Assembly: GCF_007828955.1 (NCBI RefSeq)
Contig: NZ_VIVR01000001.1
Location: 4,836,001-4,900,000 of the forward strand
DNA: 64,000 nucleotides
Origin: Kitasatospora atroaurantiaca
GTDB taxonomy: Bacteria; Actinomycetota; Actinomycetes; Streptomycetales; Streptomycetaceae
Direction: 5' to 3'
The position numbers and the translations under genes were made by a program. This document shows positions 58,003-64,000 of this stretch, piece by piece. Below the pieces are notes generated by a model. It did not search any database. It saw only the letters and a list, made by a program, of their open reading frames with translations, and was not told the DNA's origin. Every line of letters starts with the position of its first letter. Position 1 is the stretch's first letter.

Positions 58003-58401
58003 TCAGGCAGCCTTCTTGGTCTCCCAGAAGATCGCGTCGATCTGGGCGATGAGGTCGAGCAGCGCCTGGCCGGTGGCCGGGTCGGTGGACGCCTTGGCGG
58101 CCGAGGCGGCCTTGCCGGCGTTGTTGAAGAGCTCGTGCAGCTGCGGGTACGCCTCGAAGTGCGGGGCCTTGAAGTAGTCCGTGTGCAGCACGGAGAGGTG
58201 GTGCTTGACCAGCTCGGCGCGCTCCTCCTTGATGACGATGGCGCGGGCCCGGAAGTGCGAGTCCTCGTTGGCCTGGTACTTCTCCTGAGTGGCCTTCACG
58301 GACTCGGCCTCGATGCGGGCCTGGGCCGGGTCGTACACACCGCAGGGCAGGTCGCAGTGGGCGTGCGCAGTGGCGCGCGGTGCAAACAGACGAGAGAACA
58401 T
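58003..58401 (-). CDS. sodN: nickel superoxide dismutase
   Basis: A 132-residue precursor. The 14-residue propeptide MFSRLFAPRATAHA is removed so that His15 becomes residue 1 and the nickel hook HCDLPCGVYDP (His1, Cys2, Cys6 of the mature protein) forms. The rest is the four-helix bundle that assembles into a hexamer and dismutates superoxide. Nickel-dependent expression through Nur is known in Streptomyces, but I see no clear site here. ATG 58401 is the only sensible start. The divergent neighbour is the maturation protease. Confidence 0.97.
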   Translation of the reverse strand: MFSRLFAPRATAHAHCDLPCGVYDPAQARIEAESVKATQEKYQANEDSHFRARAIVIKEERAELVKHHLSVLHTDYFKAPHFEAYPQLHELFNNAGKAASAAKASTDPATGQALLDLIAQIDAIFWETKKAA

Positions 58402-58572
58402 GGGAGTCCTTCCTTAGATCGTCTTCCCGCGCTGAGATTACCCCTCCGCCCCGTCCGTTTCGCCGCAGGGCCGGGTGCCTAGGGCAAAAGGCGGAGCCCG
58501 AACCGGTAGATTTCGGACGGGTCCGCGGCCCGGGCCATGCTGGACACTGGACGCGGAGTCAGGGGTGATCGG

Positions 58573-59010
58573 ATGACAACGAGGCAGGAGAGCAGCGGGT
58601 TGCTGCCGTTCGGGGTGATCGACGTGGTGGGCCCGTCGATGCGCCCGTCACTGCACGACGGGGACCACGTCCTGGTCCGGTACGGCGCGCGGATCAGGCC
58701 GGGTGCCGTGGTGCTGTTCCGGCACCCGCTGCGGCAGGACCTGCTGGTGGTGAAGCGGGCCGCCGAGCGCCGTCCGCGCGGGTGGTGGCTGCTGTCCGAC
58801 AACCAGGGCGTGCACACCGACAGCCGGGAGTACGGGCCGGTACCGGACGAACTGGTGCTCGGACGCGTGCTGCTGCGGATCCGGCCCCGCCCGGCCTGGC
58901 TGGCCCCGACGGTCTGGCTGGAGCGTGCACTGACCAGCGGACCGCTGGCCCGGGCGCCCTGGCTGGCGGCCCGGCTGGGGGTGCACCGGCCGCTCAGCCT
59001 TGAGCTGTGA
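58573..59010 (+). CDS. sodX: nickel-type superoxide dismutase maturation protease (S24/S26)
   Basis: A 145-residue signal-peptidase-like protease expected to cleave the SodN propeptide. The Ser-Lys dyad is visible as Ser22 (VVGPSMRPSL) and Lys61 (LLVVKRAAERRPRG), followed by LLSDNQGVHTDSREYGPV, the conserved S26 box. It has no membrane anchor at the N-terminus, unlike true signal peptidase. ATG 58573 (MTTRQESSG) follows AGGGG. It is divergent from sodN with 171 nt between starts, and its stop overlaps the convergent CGNR gene by 17 nt. Confidence 0.93.
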   Translation: MTTRQESSGLLPFGVIDVVGPSMRPSLHDGDHVLVRYGARIRPGAVVLFRHPLRQDLLVVKRAAERRPRGWWLLSDNQGVHTDSREYGPVPDELVLGRVLLRIRPRPAWLAPTVWLERALTSGPLARAPWLAARLGVHRPLSLEL

Positions 59011-59584
59011 GCGTGGCCCGCTTGGCCTCTTCCCGCTTGCGGGCCCGGTACGCGGCGACGTTGGCGCGGGTCGCGCAGCGGTCGGAGCAGTAGCGGCGCG
59101 AGCGGTTGGTGGAGGTGTCCAGGTAGGCGTTGCGGCAGGGCGCGGCCTGGCAGATGCCGAGCCGGTCGGCGCCGAGCTCGGTGAGGTGGATGGCCAGGCC
59201 CATGCAGGCCACCGCGGTGTAGTTGGCGGCGGCGGTGGGCGCGTTGTCGGCCAGGTGCAGGTGCCAGCGGGGCCGGCCGGCCTCGTCCAGGTAGTCGTGG
59301 CCGGAGACCAGCGGGCTGACGGGGTACTCCACCATCAGGCTGTTGAGCAGGTCCACCCCACGGACCTCGTCGCCCTCCGCGGCGGCCTCGAAGACCCCGC
59401 GCAGCCTGGTCCGGACGGCCCGCAGCCGCGGCAGGTCGGCCTCGTCGGCGATGGCGGCGGCCCGGGAGGGGGTACCGAAGAGGGCCCGTACGGCGTCCAC
59501 CGAGGTCAGCGCGTCGGTGCCGCGCTCGGGCTCCTCGCTGTTCACCAGCCGGACGGCGTAGTCGGCGTACGAGGCGAGCTCCAC
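58994..59584 (-). CDS. ABATE-domain, CGNR zinc-finger protein
   Basis: A 196-residue putative regulator. The N-terminal ABATE domain (about 1-140) precedes the CGNR-type zinc finger: CQAAPCRNAYLDTSTNRSRRYCSDRCATRANVAAYRARK, with cysteines in C-x4-C and C-x3-C pairs and a following basic helix. The exact CGNR tetrapeptide is CRNA here, with TNRSRRYC kept. Such proteins are probably DNA-binding stress regulators. ATG 59584 follows GGAAGGACC. Its stop lies inside the 3' end of the convergent sodX. Confidence 0.87.
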   Translation of the reverse strand: MELASYADYAVRLVNSEEPERGTDALTSVDAVRALFGTPSRAAAIADEADLPRLRAVRTRLRGVFEAAAEGDEVRGVDLLNSLMVEYPVSPLVSGHDYLDEAGRPRWHLHLADNAPTAAANYTAVACMGLAIHLTELGADRLGICQAAPCRNAYLDTSTNRSRRYCSDRCATRANVAAYRARKREEAKRATLTAQG

Positions 59585-59694
59585 GGTGGTCCTTCCAGGG
59601 GCGGTAACGGGTGAGCTGCCCCCAGGGTATTACCAATGGCGGACGCGCGGCGGCGCCTGCCACGGGTGCGGCAGGCGCCGAAACGACAACGGTG

Positions 59695-60489
59695 TCAGAG
59701 GACCTTGGACAGGAAGGCCCTGGTCCGTTCCTCCTGCGGGTTGGTGAGCACGTCGCGCGGACTGCCGGACTCGACCACCACGCCGTCGTCCATGAAGACC
59801 AACGCGTCGCCGACCTCGCGGGCGAAGCCCATCTCGTGGGTGACGACGATCATCGTCATGCCCTCCTCGGCGAGACCGCGCATGACGTCGAGGACCTCGC
59901 CGACCAGCTCGGGGTCGAGCGCCGAGGTGGGCTCGTCGAAGAGCATCAGCTTCGGCTGCATCGCCAGTGCACGGGCGATCGCGACCCGCTGCTGCTGGCC
60001 GCCGGAGAGCTGTGAGGGGTAGTTGCGGGCCTTGTCGGCCAGGCCCACCCGCTCCATGAGCTGCATCCCCCGCTCCTTGGCGGCGGACTTGCTCTCGCCC
60101 CTGACCTGTACCGGAGCCTCGATCACGTTGTCGAGGGCGGTCATGTGCGGGAAGAGGTTGAAGTGCTGGAAGACCATGCCGATGTCGCGGCGCTTGAGCG
60201 ACACCTCGCGGTCCCTGAGCTCGTAGAGCCGGTCGCCCTTCTCGCGGTACCCGACAAGCTCGCCGTCGACCGAGAGCCGGCCGGCGTTGATCTTCTCCAG
60301 GTGGTTGATGCACCGCAGGAAGGTCGACTTGCCGGAGCCGGAGGGGCCGACCAGGCAGAACACCTCGCCCTTCCTGACCTCCAGGTTGATGCCCTTGAGT
60401 ACCTCGATCAGGCCGTACGACTTGTGCACGCCCTCGGCCTTGACCATGGGGGCCGCAGAATCGGCCGTTGCCTTCGTCAGGTCGCTCAC
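59695..60489 (-). CDS. polar amino-acid ABC transporter ATPase (GlnQ-like)
   Basis: A 264-residue ATPase with Walker A GPSGSGKST (48-56), the Q-loop in MVFQHFNLFPHMTALDN, signature LSGGQQQRVAIARAL, Walker B LMLFDEPTSALDPE and the H-loop VTHEMGFA. These match the PAAT (GlnQ/HisP) family. GTG 60489 overlaps the permease stop by 4 nt (GTGA), with GGAGG about 10 nt upstream. It energises the adjacent permease. Confidence 0.94.
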   Translation of the reverse strand: MSDLTKATADSAAPMVKAEGVHKSYGLIEVLKGINLEVRKGEVFCLVGPSGSGKSTFLRCINHLEKINAGRLSVDGELVGYREKGDRLYELRDREVSLKRRDIGMVFQHFNLFPHMTALDNVIEAPVQVRGESKSAAKERGMQLMERVGLADKARNYPSQLSGGQQQRVAIARALAMQPKLMLFDEPTSALDPELVGEVLDVMRGLAEEGMTMIVVTHEMGFAREVGDALVFMDDGVVVESGSPRDVLTNPQEERTRAFLSKVL

Positions 60490-61457
60490 AGGTGGCCACC
60501 TCCCTCGACGCCGGTGACGACGTCGTGCTCGGCGTGCGGCGTGGGCTTGCGCGTGAAGAGACCGCGCAGGCGCTGGAGCGGGGTGGGCGGCAGGACCCGG
60601 TTGGCCCCGCGCGCGTAGTACCGCTCGATGTAGTACTGGCCCACTGTCAGGATAGACGTCAGGAACAGGTACCAGAGGCTGACCGTGATCAGCAGTGGGA
60701 TGGTCTGGAAGGTGCGCGAGTAGATGTTCTGACCGGCTCGCAGCAGCTCCTCCAGCGAGATCACCGACACCAGCGAGGTGGTCTTCAGCATCGAGATGGT
60801 CTCGTTGCCGGTCGGCGGGATGATCACCCGCATCGCCTGCGGCAGGATGATGCGCCGCATCGTGGCGAACTGGCTCATACCGAGCGCGTGCGAGGCCTCG
60901 GTCTGTCCCTCGGGGACGGACTGGATGCCACCACGGACGATCTCCGCCATGTAGGCGGCCTCGTTGAGGCCGAGGCCGAGCAGGGCTGCCGTGAAAACCG
61001 GGATCAGCGAGTTGGTGTTCTCGGACCAGAAGGCCGGGCCGAACGGGACACCGATCGAGATCTTCGCCCACAGGGCGCCGAGGAAGTTCCAGAACAGCAG
61101 CTGGACCAGGACAGGCGTGCCGCGGAACACCCAGATGTAGACCCAGGCGCTGCCGGAGAGCAGTGGGTTGGGCGACAGCCGCATCACCGCGAGGACGACG
61201 CCGCCGACCACGCCGATGAGCATGGACAGCGCGGTCAGCTCCAGGGTGACCCCGAGGCCGTGCAGGATGCTCGAGTCGAAGAGGTAGTTCCCGACGATGT
61301 CCCAGTGGAAGGCGGGGTTGTACTTCAGGGCGTGGAACAGCATCGCCGCGAGGACCGCGATGACGACGGCTCCGGCCCAACGTCCGGGGTGGCGCACCGG
61401 GACGGCCTTGATGTAGTCAGGCCGTCCCGGGGTCGCCCCCTGATCGGAAGGGTTCAC
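60486..61457 (-). CDS. polar amino-acid ABC transporter permease (GlnP/HisM-like)
   Basis: A 323-residue permease. About five hydrophobic segments include GLGVTLELTALSMLIGVVGGVVLAVMRLS near the family's start, and the EAA loop is TEASHALGMSQFATMRRIILPQAMR. A single permease gene suggests a homodimer. A basic N-terminal 40 residues and a charged C-terminal tail extend it beyond the minimum. It starts 34 nt after the upstream binding-protein stop, so the operon order is binding protein, permease, ATPase. Confidence 0.93.
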   Translation of the reverse strand: MNPSDQGATPGRPDYIKAVPVRHPGRWAGAVVIAVLAAMLFHALKYNPAFHWDIVGNYLFDSSILHGLGVTLELTALSMLIGVVGGVVLAVMRLSPNPLLSGSAWVYIWVFRGTPVLVQLLFWNFLGALWAKISIGVPFGPAFWSENTNSLIPVFTAALLGLGLNEAAYMAEIVRGGIQSVPEGQTEASHALGMSQFATMRRIILPQAMRVIIPPTGNETISMLKTTSLVSVISLEELLRAGQNIYSRTFQTIPLLITVSLWYLFLTSILTVGQYYIERYYARGANRVLPPTPLQRLRGLFTRKPTPHAEHDVVTGVEGGGHL

Positions 61458-61491
61458 AGTGTGACCTCAGGGGGTGGGTTCAGAAAGACGG

Positions 61492-62409
61492 TCAGCTGGT
61501 GGCGCCGTTGATCGTGGAGCTGTTGATCGCACCCGCCTCGACGCCCCACTTCGACAGGATCTGCTTGTAGGTGCCGTCTGCCATCAGGGCGGTGATGGCG
61601 CCCTGGACGGCCTTGGACAGGGGCGAGCCCTTGGCCACCACGACGCCGTACGGGGCAGTGTCGGTGGTCGCGCCGAGCTTCTGCAGCTGGCCGTTGGTCT
61701 GCTTGATCGCGTAGTCGATGACCGGCGAGTCCGCCAACATGACCTGGTCGCGGCCGGACACCACAGCGGTGGTGACGTCCGTCTGCAGGGCGAACTTGTC
61801 TCCGTCGTTCGGGATGGTCGGCTTGCCGGCCTTGACGCAGGCCGGGTTGATGACGTCCTTGATCGAGTCGGCCTGGGTGGTGCCGGTCTGGACGGCGACC
61901 TTCTTGCCGCAGAGGTCGTCGGTGATCTTGTCCGGGTTGCCGGACTTGACCGCTGCGGCGGTGCCGGCGGAGAAGTAGGTCACCATGTCGACCGTGGCCT
62001 CGCGCTCCTTGGTGTCGGTGAAGGAGCTCATCCCGAGCTGGTACTTGTTCGAGGTGATACCGGGGATGATCGACGTGAAGTCGGCGTTCTGGACGTTGGC
62101 CGTCAGGCCCAGCTTCTGCGCGATCGCGTTGGCCAGGTCGACGTCCATGCCGACGATGTTGCCCTTGTCGTCCTTGAACTCGTTCGGCGCGTACGAGGCG
62201 TCGGCGCCGACGACCAGCTTGCCGCTCGACTTGAGGTCGGCGGGGACCAGCGCGGCCAGCGAAGGATCGGCGGTGACGGCGGCGACCGTGGTGCTCGGGC
62301 TCGCGGAGCCGGTGCTCTTGCTGCTGCTACAGGCGGTGAGGGCCAGCGAGGCGGACGCGAGTACGGCGCCGGCCGCGAGGAGGCGGGAGCGCGAGGTGCG
62401 GGCGGTCAT
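61492..62409 (-). CDS. polar amino-acid-binding lipoprotein 1
   Basis: A 305-residue family-3 solute-binding lipoprotein. The lipobox is LALTAC; the fold follows from KLVVGADASYAPNEFKDDKGNIVGMDVDLANAIAQKLG and GKKVAVQTGTTQADSI. Ligand is probably a polar amino acid; Asp in GMDVDL is the usual ammonium contact. ATG 62409 has AGGAGGAG upstream. It is the first gene of the operon with permease and ATPase. Its leader shares a 19-nt block with the other binding-protein gene. Confidence 0.92.
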   Translation of the reverse strand: MTARTSRSRLLAAGAVLASASLALTACSSSKSTGSASPSTTVAAVTADPSLAALVPADLKSSGKLVVGADASYAPNEFKDDKGNIVGMDVDLANAIAQKLGLTANVQNADFTSIIPGITSNKYQLGMSSFTDTKEREATVDMVTYFSAGTAAAVKSGNPDKITDDLCGKKVAVQTGTTQADSIKDVINPACVKAGKPTIPNDGDKFALQTDVTTAVVSGRDQVMLADSPVIDYAIKQTNGQLQKLGATTDTAPYGVVVAKGSPLSKAVQGAITALMADGTYKQILSKWGVEAGAINSSTINGATS

Positions 62410-62789
62410 GGGGGGATCTCCTCCTGTGGGAGAGGTCGGGCGAAGCGCGCCGCGGGGGAGCGGCACACCGGGTCCAACCGGCCCGCACAACGTCGTACGG
62501 AGCCGTGCCGGTCGTTCGTCTGTGCAGGTCATTCCTGGTGGTGCCGTCGCCACCCTCCGCCGAGGTGGACGAGCGATCGAACTGACTCGACCAAGTGGCT
62601 GTCGCGATCCGAGTTGGGGGAATCCTGCCATCCGGTGCCGGTGAACGGACCCATATTCAGATCAAAATCGGATAACGGGGGCCCGGACTGTCCGCTATTC
62701 GGAGCAATTCCGTGCCCCTGTCACCCTGTGTATAAGTATGCGGACCAGAGGTCGCTCAGCCCGGGAGGCCCGGCCGAGGCGAACGGGCG
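62410..62789. other. intergenic region between the two binding-protein genes
   Basis: About 380 bases. Next to the downstream gene is the block CTCCTCCTGTGGGAGAGGT (62418-62436), which includes the Shine-Dalgarno sequence and its potential pairing partner. From about 62640 to 62750 the base composition is clearly richer in A/T (for example ATATTCAGATCAAAATC and TGTATAAGTATG), where the promoter for the operon probably lies. No exact -35/-10 assignment is offered and no gene is seen. Confidence 0.5.
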
Positions 62790-63746
62790 TCAGAAGCCTC
62801 CGTTGACGACCGCGTTCTGCGCCGCGCCGGCGCCGACGTTCCACTTGGCGAGGATCTTGTCGTACTCGCCGCTGCGGATGACCTGGTCGAGCGCCTTGGC
62901 CAGAACGTCCCGAAGCTCGGTGTTCTCCTTGGTCAGCGCGATCCCGTACGGGCCGGGCTGCAGCTGGGAGCTGGCGACCTCGAACTGCTTGCCGGCCTGG
63001 TTGCGCTGCGCGACGTACGCGGCCACCGGGTAGTCGTTCAGGTCGGCGACCGCCCTGCCGGTGGCGACCTCGGCCAGCGCCTGGTCGTCGGTGTCGAAGA
63101 GATGGACGACCAGCGGCTTGCCGGTCTTGCCGCAGGCTCCGATCTGCCGGTCGGCGATGGCGGCCTGGGTGGTGCCGCGCTGCAGGGCGATGGTGTGGCC
63201 GCAGAGGTCGTCGAGGCTCTTGACGCCCTTGGGGTTGCCCTTCTGGACCAGGAGCGAGGTGCCGGCGATGAAGTAGTCGACGAAGTCGACGCCGGGGGAG
63301 GTCTGCTTGCCGCTGTCGTCCGTGCCCTCGCGGCGCTGGCGGTTGTCGCTCATCGCGGACATCACCATGTCGTACTGCTTGGCCAGCAGGCCGGGGATGA
63401 GCTTGTCGAACGAGGTGTCGACGATCTCGACCTTCAGACCCAGCTGCTTGCCGATGGCCTCGGCGATCTCCGGGTCGATTCCGGCGGCCTCGGAGTTCTG
63501 GTCCTTGAACTCGACCGGCGCGTAGTTGAGGTCCGAGCCGACCTTCAGGACGCCGGCCGCCTTCACGGCGGCGGGGAGCCTGCCGCGCAGTTCGTCCGCG
63601 GAGTTCTTCGTGACCGCGGTGCTGCCGCAGGCGGTGAGCAGCAGTGAACCGGCCGCCAGAGCGGCGCCGGCCCGGCCGGCTGCCAGGGTGGACATGTGCC
63701 GGGCCGGTCTGAGCTGGGTGGGTCTGAGCTGGGTCGGTCTGTGCAT
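62790..63746 (-). CDS. polar amino-acid-binding lipoprotein 2
   Basis: A 318-residue family-3 binding lipoprotein, paralogous to the downstream one (VLKVGSDLNYAPVEFKDQNSEAAGIDPEIAEAIGKQLG; GHTIALQRGTTQAAI). The lipobox is LLLTAC. The signal peptide begins with a duplicated PTQLR unit (MHRPTQLRPTQLRP), from a 15-nt tandem repeat. ATG 63746 has AGGAGGAG upstream. It may deliver a different amino acid to the same permease. In the ligand-binding motif the Asp of the paralogue (GMDVDL) aligns with GIDPEI, so specificity may differ. Confidence 0.9.
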   Translation of the reverse strand: MHRPTQLRPTQLRPARHMSTLAAGRAGAALAAGSLLLTACGSTAVTKNSADELRGRLPAAVKAAGVLKVGSDLNYAPVEFKDQNSEAAGIDPEIAEAIGKQLGLKVEIVDTSFDKLIPGLLAKQYDMVMSAMSDNRQRREGTDDSGKQTSPGVDFVDYFIAGTSLLVQKGNPKGVKSLDDLCGHTIALQRGTTQAAIADRQIGACGKTGKPLVVHLFDTDDQALAEVATGRAVADLNDYPVAAYVAQRNQAGKQFEVASSQLQPGPYGIALTKENTELRDVLAKALDQVIRSGEYDKILAKWNVGAGAAQNAVVNGGF

Positions 63747-63925
63747 GGTGGTGCTCCTCCTGTGGGAGAGGTGGTGCTGTCTGCCACCAGGCGCGCGGGT
63801 GTGCGGATGGGCCGGCTGCCGCGCTCGCGTGGAGGCACGACAGGCCGGGTACCGGTGGCTGAGAGCGGATCCTGCCATCCCACTCTGCTGGGCCGGGCGG
63901 CGGGTGTGTCAGAATCTGGTATCGG

Positions 63926-64000
63926 GTGACCCCCGAACCGAACCAGACCGCCGAGTCGCGACAGGCTCGGGGTGCACAGGACCGGAAGTCGAAGACGCCG
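63926..64000 (+). CDS. possible start of a CDS running off the right edge
   Basis: A GTG at 63926 opens 25 codons to the window end (MTPEPNQTAESRQARGAQDR...). Divergence from the binding-protein gene and a hydrophilic start make a gene plausible, but no ribosome site is visible and the stretch is too short to identify. Confidence 0.3.
   Translation, partial: MTPEPNQTAESRQARGAQDRKSKTP

Noticed and set aside
53421..58052. Open frame of over 1500 codons antisense to the toxin-like gene
   Set aside because: It is a GC-bias shadow of the Ala-rich coiled coil; the encoded protein is Gly/Arg/Leu low complexity, has no ribosome site and crosses gene boundaries and terminators.

Overview
The window is a gene-dense stretch of high-GC chromosome from a streptomycete (Streptomyces or Kitasatospora type). 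This rests on several markers: the sigR-rsrA pair, wblE, dasR-dasABCD, the sigH locus, nickel superoxide dismutase (sodN/sodX), an initiator tRNA with actinobacterial features, frequent GTG/TTG starts and ATGA/GTGA gene overlaps. The gene order, from memory, follows the conserved core region of Streptomyces coelicolor around SCO5200-SCO5260. No insertion sequence, prophage, CRISPR array or biosynthetic cluster was seen.

Layout. 1-8.0 kb: PPA1309-family gene (cut by the edge), UPF0182 membrane protein, tRNA-fMet, a large Sel1/TPR repeat protein, and a Fur-type repressor divergent from catalase. 8.0-16.7 kb: a two-gene conservon-like module (NIT sensor kinase plus DUF742), hisN, an SMR exporter, rsgA-aroA, an M50-like protease, an SRAP (YedK/HMCES) protein and an alpha/beta hydrolase. 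16.7-23.1 kb: thiol-stress sigma factor sigR under its own promoter, zinc anti-sigma rsrA, two overlapping HD-domain membrane proteins, a TPR protein and peptide deformylase. 23.2-27.1 kb: class Ia ribonucleotide reductase nrdAB behind a cobalamin riboswitch and possible NrdR boxes. 27-37 kb: GNAT, GlxA-type regulator, secreted GH20 hexosaminidase, a phosphatidyltransferase and a phosphodiester glycosidase overlapping tail to tail, a phosphatase, and a DUF3311/SSS symporter pair behind a Crp-like site.

36.7-46 kb is an aminosugar uptake island: dasR, then (in transcription order) dasA-dasB-dasC-dasD for chito-oligosaccharide import and hydrolysis, with a divergent second sugar-binding lipoprotein and a SIS isomerase/deaminase. 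The 0.5-kb divergent intergenic region holds five DasR-type palindromes (dre), and another pair lies before the downstream histidine kinase. 46-51.6 kb is a developmental and stress block: PAS/HisKA_2 kinase, wblE, diacylglycerol kinase, sigH and its RsbW-type partner. 51.8-59.6 kb holds small enzymes, a 1456-residue secreted polymorphic-toxin-like protein whose stop overlaps the start of a DUF4279 candidate immunity gene, sodN/sodX and a CGNR regulator. 59.7-64 kb is a polar amino-acid ABC importer with two binding lipoproteins.

A 70-95 nt palindromic element with arms GGGGCGCGGGGAACTGCGCG and its complement recurs seven times, always between genes and mostly at their 3' ends. One copy carries a compensatory base change, which argues for a functional hairpin.
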